From Trema orientale (taxonomy: Eukaryota; Streptophyta; Magnoliopsida; Rosales; Cannabaceae), in NCBI GenBank assembly GCA_002914845.1, contig JXTC01000020.1:1012228-1076227 (forward strand): a stretch of 64,000 nt of DNA, in the 5' to 3' direction. The notes under the pieces are model-generated. The model had not been told where the DNA came from and did no database searches. It saw only the letters and a list, made by a program, of their open reading frames with translations. Every line of letters begins with the position of its first letter. Positions within the stretch are counted from its first letter, which is position 1. Both the position numbers and the translations under genes were made by a program. Positions 21,511-32,014 of the stretch are shown piece by piece.

Positions 21511-22615
21511 GGTTAATTACACTTTTATAGTTTATACTCTATATTTTGGTTGGTTATTCGATTTATGCTATTGATTTTGGTTATTATCAACATTAATATT
21601 CACATTTTAAACTTCTTACAAACTTTTTACATATTCATATCCTTTCTAAGTCAACCACTAATTTTTACTTATAAACTTACAATAGTACTCCTTAGGATTT
21701 AAATGTATATAATTAGAAATTGAAACTAATAACCAACATAAAATAAAAAAGTTTTTAAAAAGGGGGAAAAACAATGTATTTTCTTTTTAAAGTCATTTTT
21801 TTTATAACTTTTCAATATATATTTGTGTTAATTATTAATTAATATTTTTTTAGAAAATTAAATTGATTTTTAAATATATAAATTTTATAAAGGTGTGTTA
21901 GTCAAATTTTTTGGTCAAAATAAGTGTTTGACACTTGACATAATTTTGAAATGTGGATATTAATATCGATAATAACCAAAATCAATGGTATAAATTAGGG
22001 CTGGCAATTTTCTATACAACACGACAGTACGATTCGAAAACGATACGAAATAAATAGGTTTGGGTGACCCATTTAATTTTCGTATCAATTTTGAGTTGAC
22101 ACGTATAATACGTATAATAAACGGGGTGGGTTTCGGGTCAACCCGCTTAACCCGAAAATGACCCGTGTAACCCATTTAATTAAACGTGTCGTTTTCGTGT
22201 TGTATTAACACGACATTAATACGACACATTTATTAATATTTTAATATATTAAACGTGATTTTGATTAATTCTAAGCATATTTATAGGAGTAAAATTAAAT
22301 TAAGTAGTGCATAATCGTGTTAAATTAGAATAATCGTGTCAATTTTGAATAATCGTGTCAAACGGGTCATAATATGACACATGACACGTTTATTAAATGG
22401 GTTACACGTGTCGTGTCGCGTTACACGTGTATTAATTGTGTCGTGTTCGAATTTAAATTTTTGACACGTTTATTAATCGTGTTGTGTTCGGGTTAGGTGT
22501 TATCGTGTCGTGTCGTAATCGTGTCGACCCGAACACGACACGATAACACGAATTGCCAGTCCTAGTATAAATCAACCAAATAATCAAAGTGTAAGGTACA
22601 AAAATATAATTAACC
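21511..22615. mobile_element. Inverted-repeat element interrupted by a hAT MITE
   Basis: The left arm from 21511 (GGTTAATTACACTTTTATAG ... GATTTTGGTTATTATCAA) is matched inversely by 21950-21995 plus 22573-22615 (TTGATAATAACC-like, then ATATAATTAACC at the end). The arms are about 95 bases. The right arm is split by the MITE at 21996-22564 and is continuous once this is left out. The flanking T-rich sequences do not give a clear duplication. Confidence 0.75.
21996..22564. mobile_element. hAT-type MITE, copy 2
   Basis: Ends TAGGGCTGGCAATTTTC and CGAATTGCCAGTCCTA with perfect 8-bp duplications GTATAAAT (21988-21995 and 22565-22572). Subterminal regions carry repeated CGTGTCGTGT and ACACGACAC words. 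It is related in style to 16223-16828 but clearly a different subfamily. Confidence 0.92.
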
Positions 22616-23084
22616 TTTTTTTTTTAATCCTAACCCATAAAAGTGGTATCGAGTTGATGTGCCATGACTTAAATTGCACCTGTAATTTAAATAAAGGTTT
22701 GTGGCACTAAAGTTCCCTGAATTATTCAACTAGTGACTATTTGGTCCATAAACTAAATGAATGTTCAGAAAAGTCCCAGAATTAACCAATTAGTGAGAAT
22801 TATGTCATTTTTGGTCAAAAACTATTAACACTGTTGAAAAATTGGATAGAAGAAAGAGTGTGTAATGTGCAGTTAAAAATTAGTTTTCTTCTTTTAGACG
22901 TGCAGATAAGTTTCTAAGATTTGAGAATTCTCCCTATTTTTTCTAAAATACCCAAGTTTGACAAAAAAGACCATAGTGTCAATAATTGATTAATTGACGG
23001 ATTTTTCTAAAAAATTATTTAGTTCAAGGACTAAAGCCACCAAAGCCTCTACCCGCATGCATGAATTTTTTTTTTTGGGGGTTT

Positions 23085-23215
23085 AAATATTGTCGTATTA
23101 GACTTTCGTCGTTTCATGTTTTCGTCCGTTTCTTTTTGTCGTTTATAGGCTTTTTAGCGAATGTGTCCTCTCTTAACTATTGTCGTTAATTTAGGTATTG
23201 TCGTTTTTCTCTTTA
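23085..23215. repeat. T-rich tract with GTCGTTT words (tract C)
   Basis: Three exact GTCGTTT words and near forms (GTCGTATT, GTCCGTTT, GTCGTTAA) within 130 bases, about 500 bases upstream of the GCP5-like start codon. See the tract at 18015. The rest of 22616-23500 has no recognised feature. Confidence 0.5.
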
Positions 23216-23515
23216 AAATTGCTGGTGTGAAGTAACAAAGCCAATAACCAATCAAGCGTCTCCACGTAGGCCTAACTTTTAACGCTTGGCCCGTTCATAC
23301 TTGTGGTATTCCAACCAACAAATTTTCAAACCCACCTTCATTGCGCCAATCGCCGGCGAAACCGTCTCACCGGAGAAGAGTCAGTAGAGTCCAGTCCAGA
23401 TTAAAGCTCTGACTTTCTTCTCTTAACAAGATATAGAAGATCAAGGAGGACTAGGGCAAAAAGCAAACCGCCCCTTTTTTTTTTTTGTTTTTGGGCTTCG
23501 TTCGTCGACAGTGCT

Positions 23516-23554
23516 ATGATATTGGGATCTGAAACCCTAAGCGCCATTATCTAA
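23516..23554 (+). promoter_or_regulatory. 5' leader of the GCP5-like gene: telo-box and 12-codon uORF
   Basis: GAAACCCTAAG at about 23530 contains the telo-box AAACCCTAA common in 5' regions of plant housekeeping and cell-cycle genes. A small frame ATG (23516) to TAA (23554) surrounds it. A GTGAGT donor at 23557 and an AG at 23678-23679 suggest a 5' UTR intron before the coding start at 23714. Confidence 0.45.
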
Positions 23555-23713
23555 TTGTGAGTATTTCCGACTCAAACTCGAACTTTTAAGAGAAACCCAG
23601 TTCTGATCTCTTCGTCTGGGATTGATTTCCTAATTTTTGTATGCTTTTTTTGAGAATGAAAGTAGACCTTCTGGCTTAGGTTGCCGTTGTTTGAAGCTTT
23701 CGCCAGCATCTCG

Positions 23714-25480
23714 ATGGGAAAACCTTTTTGCTATGGTAATTTATTTATTTTTTGTTTTTATTTTTATTATTTTATGGGGTGTAGAAGTATTATGTACCAA
23801 TTCATGGTTCGTTTAAGTGCAATGTTGTGTTTGTTGCCTTGGATTTTTTTATCAGGTGCGGGGAAAATAGAAGTTTCACAAAGCTTTATCAATAGGATCT
23901 ATGGTGTCTTCTCAGATGGCATACATTTTGCTGCGCCAATTTCCACCTTGAGGACGAATGAAGTCGACTTGGTAAGGCCTAATTCTTATTTTGTCGATTT
24001 TACTTGTTAAATTTTCCCTATATGCTTTCTAATACTTAACCAATTTGTAAATTCTTTTGAAAGGTTCGAGCTGTACTTGAAATGTTACAAGGATTTTCTG
24101 GCTCCTTATTTTATTGGGACAACGATGAAAACCGTTTTCGGGCCAAAGCTGGAATATATGTTGCCCACCTTTCTCAGACAAGTCTCCATGCCGTTGTCAA
24201 TCAGTTTGTGTATGCTGCAACATGCTTACAATTGGTGGGAATTATGGTCGCCAAAGTTGAGAAATGGACCAGATCTCCACCCACTTTGAGAGCATTTTCA
24301 TGCTCTGCCTCTGCTTGGCTTCGTGTATGTCTTTGAATGTCAGTCATTCAACAAAATTGCATTCTTTCTAACTTCCTTTTGTAGTTCTTTGTACTTTAAC
24401 TTGTCTTTCTCTCAGAGATTACGGGATATTGCTCTAAAGGAACAAACAAAGATGAGCGATGCTGGTAATGGATTTACTCCTACCTTATTGGGATTGACAA
24501 ATTCTTTATCCAGGTTTGTTAATGCTGCATTAAGGACTCTTATATGTATGTATTAGGGGTTTGTCACTAATTTTTGTGGAGTGAGCTGCAGTTATGAAAC
24601 TAATATGCCCAAGAATTCTTTTAAGTTTAACTTTTGGTATCATTTTTTTTCCTCCGAAGTTGCTTTCTTGAAATTTTGGTTGCTCAGTAAAATAATCAAA
24701 TAAGGTAGATGAGCTGGAACATTTTGTTTTCTTATTAACTAGAAAAAATTACCAGCATGAGTCTGTATTATGAATATATGTGCTTGTTCCCATATTGCTT
24801 ATTTTATTTTATTTCCTTGACGGGAATACGTTTGTATCCTGTATTTTGCTAAACATGTCACTTCTCTTCCAGCAATCATATTGAACTGAATAAATAATGC
24901 AAGTGTGCTGTTGATTTCTTCTTGTTAGATAGATTGCTGATGATCGTTTATTGATATTAGCCTTTGTTCAGGTGCTGAATACCTATTGCAAATAGTGCAT
25001 GGTGCCATTCCTCAAGTATATTTCGACTCTAATTCTTCGGTTCCAGCAGCTGACGTGGCTGTCCATATTCTTGACTATCTTTACAAGAAGCTAGATGAAG
25101 TGTGTCTTGTGCAAGGCGGTGAGGTTGTGACTAATTTCATGCATGGTATTATGGTCTGTAGTTGCTAGTAGTTCTCTTCATTATGCACTCAAAGTTTAGA
25201 GCTTCTACTAATTTCAGGAGGAAGAATATCGGATGCTACTTCACATGTTTATTGGGAGTCTGTTGCCCTATATTGAAGGTCTTGATTCATGGCTTTTTGA
25301 AGGAACGCTTGATGATCCTTTTGAAGAGGTAATTGTATTGGAACTTTTAGAAAAATTCAGAACAATTTAGTTGTGTATTGGCTAGGAATTTGTAGATGAA
25401 AATTCTATGTGATATTTACTAGAAGGATAATGTGGCATAAAAAGAAAGTATATAAATGAGCTGATCTTCTTCTCTCTTTT

Positions 25481-25544
<64 letters not shown>

Positions 25545-28500
25545 CATTTATTTTTTTTTTTTTTTTTTTTCTGGAGTTGTGTATTTCATATATCCATCAC
25601 TCTCCTTTATAAGTTAAATGCTTTTATGCCTTGTATTTTTTTCATTTGTATTACAGTGTGTGGATTTTATTTCATGATTAGCATAGGTAGTATAGTTGGA
25701 GTTGTTTTCTACCTTAAGAGTGTTTTATTTTATCTACGCTCCAAAGACTTTACTGATCATGCTTATTGCTCTGCAGATGTTCTTCTATGCTAATAGAACA
25801 ACTTCTATTGATGAGGCTGACTTCTGGGAAAAGAGCTACCTATTTAGGCAAACACAGTGTAAAGTGGTGGATTCTGAGATCTCTGCTTCATTTTCTACAG
25901 GCAGCCATGGTACCGTGACAAATGAAAAAAGGGAAGTTGGTCAAAGGGAATCCATCTTGATGTCTAGTTCTAACGGGAAGGAGCGGAGCAATATGGACCT
26001 CCAAGCATGTCCTTTGTTTATCAGGGACATATCCAAGGCAATTATTTCTGCTGGAAAGTCATTGCAGCTGATTCGGCATATCCCAATAACCTCCTCAGTA
26101 ATAGTTGGCAGAGGACATGATTATGACGTTGATGATGGGTTTGGCAATTCAGAAGATGGTTTTTGTCATGGTCAGAGCATTGCCGGTTTAACACTGTCAG
26201 AAGTTTTTTGTGTGTCATTATCAGGTCTTATAGGTCATGGTGATCACATCTTCCGATATCTTTGCCAAGATGACTGGTATAAAACCAAGATTGTTCAATT
26301 GTTTGGACTTTCTTTGAACAAAGAAAAAATTGAAAGTAATGAATGTGAACTGTTGCCATTTGCATGCTCTGAAAAAATTTGGTATAAATATTTGGTTGAT
26401 ACACTACTGGAAAAAAAATTGATAGATGTTAAATTTGCATACAAAGATGGTACTGATCTAGCTGGCACAAGTGAAGAGAAAATGACTGAAGCTGATGCAA
26501 ATAGATTGCAATGTTTGAGTTCCTTCTGTCCAGAAAACCCAGTTCTTACTGTATGCCAAGCGATCCTTTCTAGGAATAGGGATTCCTGGAAAGCATTAAG
26601 TTTATCAAGAAATTTTTATTTGCCCCCTCTAAATGATGAGGTTTTACGAAAGGCTATATTTGGCAAGGATGGTGGCACATTTTCTGCATTGGAAGGAACA
26701 AACTATACTTTTGGTTTCCAGTTTGGTGAATCTGAACATCTTCGTTCAAAGGATGACTCTAAGACGTTAGAAATGTTGTTTCCTTTTCCAACTGTCCTTC
26801 CTTCTTCACAGGTTATTTATTTAAAAAGAATTATATGTTCCCCCTATCTTTAGCTTTTGTGGGAGTGGATTTTCATAGTTATTCTTATAAGTTCTTGGTA
26901 ACAGGATGGTTCTCATCTGTCAGAGCTCTTACCTTTCCAGAAAAATAGCACCCTTCCATCCAGAGTTCTCAGTTGGATTCAGAATTTTGAGCCTAAAAAT
27001 AATATACTTCCTGTGGTTATAATGCAAGAGTGCCTTACTGCATACATCAAGAAGCAGGTAAAAAAGTGACATGCTGAGCCGGAGTTCGGTGTCTTTTTTG
27101 GTAAATCATGCTGTTCATATGTTTAGAATTCACTTCTATTGTAGGTGGATTTTATTGGCCGGCATATATTGTCAAAACTAATGAATGATTGGAGATTAAT
27201 GGAGGAGATTGCTGTATTGCGTGCCATTTACTTATTAGGATCAGGTATCTTCTAAGTTGGAATTCTCCTTTCGTTATGTATTGATAGACATTAATTTTCA
27301 TTGACATGTTCGTTGCTCTCTGTAGGTGATCTGCTACAACACTTTTTGACTGTAATTTTCAGTAAGTTGGATAAAGGAGAAACATGGGATGATGATTTTG
27401 AGTTGAACACAATATTACAGGTGCACTGACATATTTTTAATCATTGTGTGCTATTTGGGGTTGGTTCATGGAACTCTTTTAGTAGGAAAAAAAAAGTGGA
27501 GTGACTTCGTAAAAGACAAAGCATCTATAATGCTTTCTCATAAAGTTTGTTTGGTATTCTTATTTCTTTCTTTAAATTTTATTATTATTACTTTGCTGTG
27601 GATGTTGAATTGTTGTCCTTTAGGGAATACATGTCCACTGTGTTCCCAAAATAAAAAGGAACAAGGAGAAGAAATCTGATTGAGTTTATTATTTGTATGT
27701 TACTGCGTTATGTGTTTTAGACCATGCCACAGCTCATGTAGTTTTTTACCACAGTGCTTGCTCTTATATGTTCTGGCTGTTTTTCCATTTCTTTTGATAT
27801 AAATACCTGTTCTTAAAATTGCTGCAGGAATCTATAAGAAATTCTTCGGACAGTGTGCTACTAAGTGCTCCAGATTCATTAATTGTGTCCCTGACAAAAA
27901 ATCTGGGTTTAAATGTCAATGAGCAATCTAATACGGGTGCCCTTCCGTCAACTCCTCATAGAAGTCGTGCACACATCTTTGGAATTGATGGCCTTGATTT
28001 ACTCAAATTTACCTACAAGGTATATCTATCATTAGTCACCGTCTTTCTTTTAATCATTCAAGTTTCTTAAATGTTTATATGTTTTCATTGCAACAGGTGT
28101 CGTGGCCACTTGAACTCATTGCTAATACAGAGGCGATCAAGAAGTATAACCAGGTATTGTTTTCCCTTTTGTCTCAGTACTCGTTTTTAGATAATTATAT
28201 TCTAGACCATTAACGTTCTGAATATAATGTAGGTGATGGGGTTCTTATTGAAGGTCAAGAGAGCAAAGTTTCTACTCGATAAAGCTCGGAAGTGGATGTG
28301 GAAGGTTCATTTCCACCCATTCGTTTCTTTTTCTCATAATTCTGTCAAGGCCTACAAGCATGTTTTTCTTGTTCTTCTTGTTAACTCTATTGCATTTAAC
28401 GATCATAACTGTTAGAATATAAGGACTTGTCGTGATTGATTTTTTTTTTCTCACTGAACATCAGATATCTGTTGCAAATTTCTTCTTTTAAATGACCTTT

Positions 28501-29839
28501 TTGTCTTTAATTGCAGTGTAAGGGTGCTGCAACAAATCACTACAAGCATCATTGGTCGGTGGAGCAAAAACTTCTCCATTTTGTGGATGCTTTTCACCAA
28601 TATGTGATGGACAGAGTAAGCTTTGCCCCGATATTTGAAATTAACTTGAAACTTGGAATTTTTTTTCCCAACCTATGGCCTGTGGGAATGTACAAGGGTA
28701 TCATTAATTGCCTTTTATACTCATGTTATTTTCAGTTCCTTAATTAGGTATAGCATTTTTGTTTCTTCTAAGTTCTGACATGCCAGGCATGTTAGCATGT
28801 GTCCTGGCTTGTCTTAACTGTTAATCATGTAGTTAAAGTTAACAGTTTGCCTCTAATTATTGCTAGTCTACTGATTTGCATGTTTGGATGCATTGTCCTT
28901 TTCACTTTTCCTGTTTTTTTGAGGATGGCATTTTCCATTTAAACTAAGAACTTAATAAAATAAACAAGATGAGGTAAATTGATAAAATCCACACACAAGA
29001 AAGCAAAGTCATTTGGGGCATTTTATGGTGAAGTTTAAATTATAAACTCCCTTCGAATGTAGTGGTATTAAATTCTGCATTTCACAAGCATAAAATATTC
29101 GTTAGTTCATTAATTTTACTACCTTTTTGCATTTATTTTTATATTTGTTAAAGGATGAAATGTTAAAATCTCTAACCAGGATATGGTAAGCAGGTATATC
29201 ATAGTGCATGGCAGGAACTCTGTGAGGGCATGGCAGCTGCTCGTTCTCTAGATGAGGTGATAGAAGTACATGAATCCTACTTATTGTCAATTCAGCGCCA
29301 GTGCTTTGTAGTCCCGGATAAGCTGGTGGGTAGCTCTGTCTACTAAATGCCTGGATCTTGTATTGGGTGTCATTTATCCATGGAAAGGCTCAGTAGAGTT
29401 TATTGTTTTGTTTTGTACTTAGTGGGCTCTCATTGCAAGCAGAATCAACAGCATCCTAGGATTGGCTTTAGATTTCTATTCCATACAGCAGACACTTAGT
29501 GGTGGAGCAGTTTCTGCGGTCAAGGCCAAATGTGAAATGGAAGTTGATCGTATTGAGAAACAGTTCGATGAGTGCATTGCTTTTCTCCTCAGAGTAACCT
29601 TACGTTTCCTTGTTTTTCTCAGTACAAGTTTAAAGTGAAAAAGTTCTTACTTGCGGTGTCTTCTGCAGGTCCTTTCTTTCAAGCTCAACGTGGGTAACTT
29701 TCCTCATTTGGCAGATTTGGTTACTAGAATAAACTATAATAACTTCTACATGTCTGATAGTGGGAACTTGATGACTGCCCCAAACTCTGAAAACACTACA
29801 ACAAGGGTGCGAAAACCATTGGTGGGCAGAACAGAGTAA
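23714..29839 (+). CDS. GCP5: Gamma-tubulin complex component 5 (Spc97/Spc98 family)
   Basis: Part of the gamma-tubulin ring complex that nucleates microtubules at the nuclear envelope, cortex and spindle. Exons: 23714-23735, 23856-23971, 24064-24324, 24416-24513, 24961-25123, 25218-25328, 25777-26811, 26905-27057, 27145-27244, 27326-27420, 27828-28019, 28097-28153, 28233-28304, 28517-28615, 29194-29325, 29423-29593, 29669-29839. All introns are GT-AG and the joined frame gives 1015 aa, the size expected for plant GCP5. The N-terminal GRIP1 region includes QGFSGSLFYWD and SGAEYLLQIVHGAIP; DEADFWEKSYLFR follows the first helical part. The GRIP2 region includes DLLQHFL, VSWPLELI and FLLRVLSFKLNVGNFPHL, which binds gamma-tubulin. 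The central part (about 300-560) is poorly conserved, as usual for GCP5. The first coding exon is only 22 bases, so the N-terminus is the least certain part; GCP4/6 are alternatives but the motifs fit GCP5. Confidence 0.93.
25484..25570 (+). repeat. Poly-T tract in a GCP5 intron
   Basis: About 60 consecutive T, then CATTTA, then about 20 more T, inside the intron between coding exons 6 and 7. It may be the A-tail of an old minus-strand retroposon or simple slippage. Its exact length is likely to be unreliable in any assembly. Confidence 0.85.
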
Positions 29840-30373
29840 CTGGTGTTTGAATTTATAAACCTATTATGGGACTTCATGGTGTGTACAGTATCTGAAGAAG
29901 ATGATTTGGACTTGACGCCAACAGATTGCTTAATACTTGGCCCATATGTGGAGGCGAATTCTGCCCTGATTGCTGATGTTCATGCATCTCTCGCTTTAGA
30001 AGACAGCAACTTGTCAGCGATGTCCTTCCTGGTGTGCATGGATAATTTGGTAATGATATTGCTAAGGACTTGAGGCTCGAATGTCATTGAAAACAGATGG
30101 CCAAATGCTTCTGTGTCAACACTGGGGATGCTGGGCTAAGAAAGTTCCGGCGTGAAAAATAGTGGTGAAATCTCACGTGAAGCTGCTGCTACTGCTCCTC
30201 AGTCTGTAATTCTATACACAGGCAAAGTCTGGTGAAGATCCATGCTGCGTTCTGCCATTGCTTCACTGCGGGCACATTCACTTGTTTTTTTTTATCTTTG
30301 TGTACAAATTAGCGTGATTAAGCGAATTGTATGAGATACATCGAATGGAGTCTTGTAATACAGCATTGCTACA
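29840..30373 (+). other. Probable 3' UTR of the GCP5-like gene
   Basis: Higher complexity than the surrounding intergenic DNA. An open frame at 29843-30073 (acidic, LTPTDCLILGPYVEANS) has no ATG of good context and no known domain; it could be a remnant of a longer ancestral C-terminus or just UTR. No gene called. Confidence 0.45.
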
Positions 30374-30376
30374 TTA

Positions 30377-30803
30377 ATGGCATGTTTGGTTTAATGGAAT
30401 GGGTTTGGGAATAGAAAGAACATTCCAACAAAAGACTCATTCAATTGTTTGGTTTGACATTGGGTAATGGAATTTTCATTCCATAGTAATCCTAATTCCA
30501 TCAAATAGTGGAATTGAAATTCCGCCAACTCACTTAAGTAATCACTTTTCCCTTCCTTAATAAATTTTTTAAAGAAGTTACTTTATCTTTTTTCCCCTAA
30601 AGAAAAATATATTGAATTTTAAAAATATGAGTATTTTGGTCATTATAATACAATTCCATTCCATTCTGATGCTTAATCAAATAAAGTAATTCTTATTCTA
30701 ATACTGATTCTAAATTTCAACCAAACAATGGAATATTATTCTTATTCCTATTTAAATTCTATTTTATTATTATTCTAATTCCATTTCACGAATCAAACAC
30801 CAC
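30377..30803. mobile_element. PIF/Harbinger-like MITE with TTA duplication
   Basis: Ends ATGGCATGTTTGGTTTAATG and the inverse-type CGAATCAAACACCAC are flanked by TTA on both sides (30374-30376 and 30804-30806). The interior is filled with GGAATGG/CCATTCC words. 427 bp, no coding capacity. Confidence 0.7.
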
Positions 30804-30877
30804 TTAAGTGCAAAGCTTATTCCACAAACAAGCAAGTCTCCTAGCCTGACGAGTTAGGAGTTGGCTGTTATTAATAT

Positions 30878-31237
30878 GGGGCCGTTTGGTTCGCCCATTC
30901 CATTCTATTGGAATGGAAAATCCATTTGAATGGGTGTTTGTTTCAACAATTCTAAATTTTCCATTCAAATGGTCTTTTGGAATGAGTGTTTGTTTTAACA
31001 ATTTAGTTTTTCCATTCAAATGGTTCATTAGTCACATCAACTATTTGAATGGATTTTTGTGTCTTGGATGAGAATGGAGGGAAAGAGGTGTTTTTGAATG
31101 GTCCATTCCAATACTCCCATTCTAATTATAACCCATTCTATTATTTTTTCCGTTCAAATGTCTTCCATTCCAATTATAACCCATTCCACAATTTCCATTC
31201 AAATACACACATTCAAATAGGCGAAACAAACGGGGCC
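30878..31237. mobile_element. MITE with GGCC(G/C)CGTTTG ends and repeated CATTCAAATGG words
   Basis: Ends GGGGCCGTTTGGTTCGCC and GGCGAAACAAACGGGGCC are near-perfect inverse copies, flanked by TAT. The body contains many copies of CCATTCAAATGG and CCATTCCA. A diverged relative lies at about 54140-54515. It sits in the upstream region of CTC1. Confidence 0.8.
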
Positions 31238-31424
31238 TATATATTATGTGGAAATGGACGCAACGTAGGGTAGACTGGCGTGACTAAAGGAATGGCCATA
31301 AACCCCTGAATTAGCACCAAAAGAACTAAACAAGTTTTGCTTTTCTTATAATGAGAATAATACATATGCTCAGCATAATGGGGTAGTCATATTGTTTTTT
31401 TTTTTTTTATAATTATTTTTAAAA

Positions 31425-31755
31425 TATGTTGTCGTTCGTATTTGTATTCTTATTTATCTCTTTCAATAATTTTTTCTGTAAAAGAAAGGAAAAAAAAAGA
31501 AACACCGTTTTCTTGTCTTTTTAATGTCGTATCGTCTTTTATATTTTGCGGTTGATTTCCGTAGATCTTTTTTCTTTCGTCGTTTTCAAGTTTAGCCGTC
31601 GTTTATTTACATATTTTTTGTTCGTACAACCTTCTAATATTTATTCTCGCGGGCATTTAATTTTAATGTCGCATATAAGAGTTGTAGTTTTCCAGATCAT
31701 TTGTTGTTTATTATGTTCCGTGACCGTTAAAAGTTCCATTGTCGTTTTATAGTTT
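31425..31755. repeat. T-rich tract with GTCGTTT words (tract D)
   Basis: Three exact GTCGTTT words plus GTCGTTCG, GTCGTATC, GTCGCATA in about 330 bases, ending 260 bases upstream of the CTC1 start codon. Same orientation as the other tracts. Function unknown. Confidence 0.5.
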
Positions 31756-31804
31756 TCCCGTTATTCAGAAACGGGATTCACCGGGGCTTGGCTTACGTTG
31801 CCTA

Positions 31805-31880
31805 TTTGTTTTGGGCTGGGCCCAGTATTTTGGTGGTTTAGGGCCCAGTCCGTGCTGATTCCAACCGGGCCTTTAAAAGG
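31805..31880 (+). promoter_or_regulatory. Site II-type promoter elements upstream of CTC1
   Basis: GGGCTGGGCCCAGT, TTAGGGCCCAGT and the palindrome GGCCTTTAAAAGGCC lie 135-210 bases before the ATG. TGGGCC/GGGCCC are the core of site II elements, bound by TCP factors in genes active in dividing cells. A C/T-rich stretch (TCTCTCTAGTCTCTCTCCCTC) follows at about 31930 and probably lies in the 5' UTR. Confidence 0.55.
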
Positions 31881-32014
31881 CCGTCGTTGTTCTCTGTTTC
31901 CCTCTCTGGGCGCGCTGCTGCTTTAGGTTCTCTCTAGTCTCTCTCCCTCGCTTTCTCAGAGAAGAGAGCTTTGAATTTCATGCCGTTTCATTCGATTCCT
32001 TTCTCAAGTCGTTA

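Noticed and set aside
25484..25570. Poly-T tract as a retroposed gene tail
   Set aside because: No gene-like sequence or target duplication lies next to it.
29843..30073. Acidic frame directly after the GCP5 stop
   Set aside because: The GCP5 protein already ends at its conserved C-terminus; this frame most likely lies in the 3' UTR.
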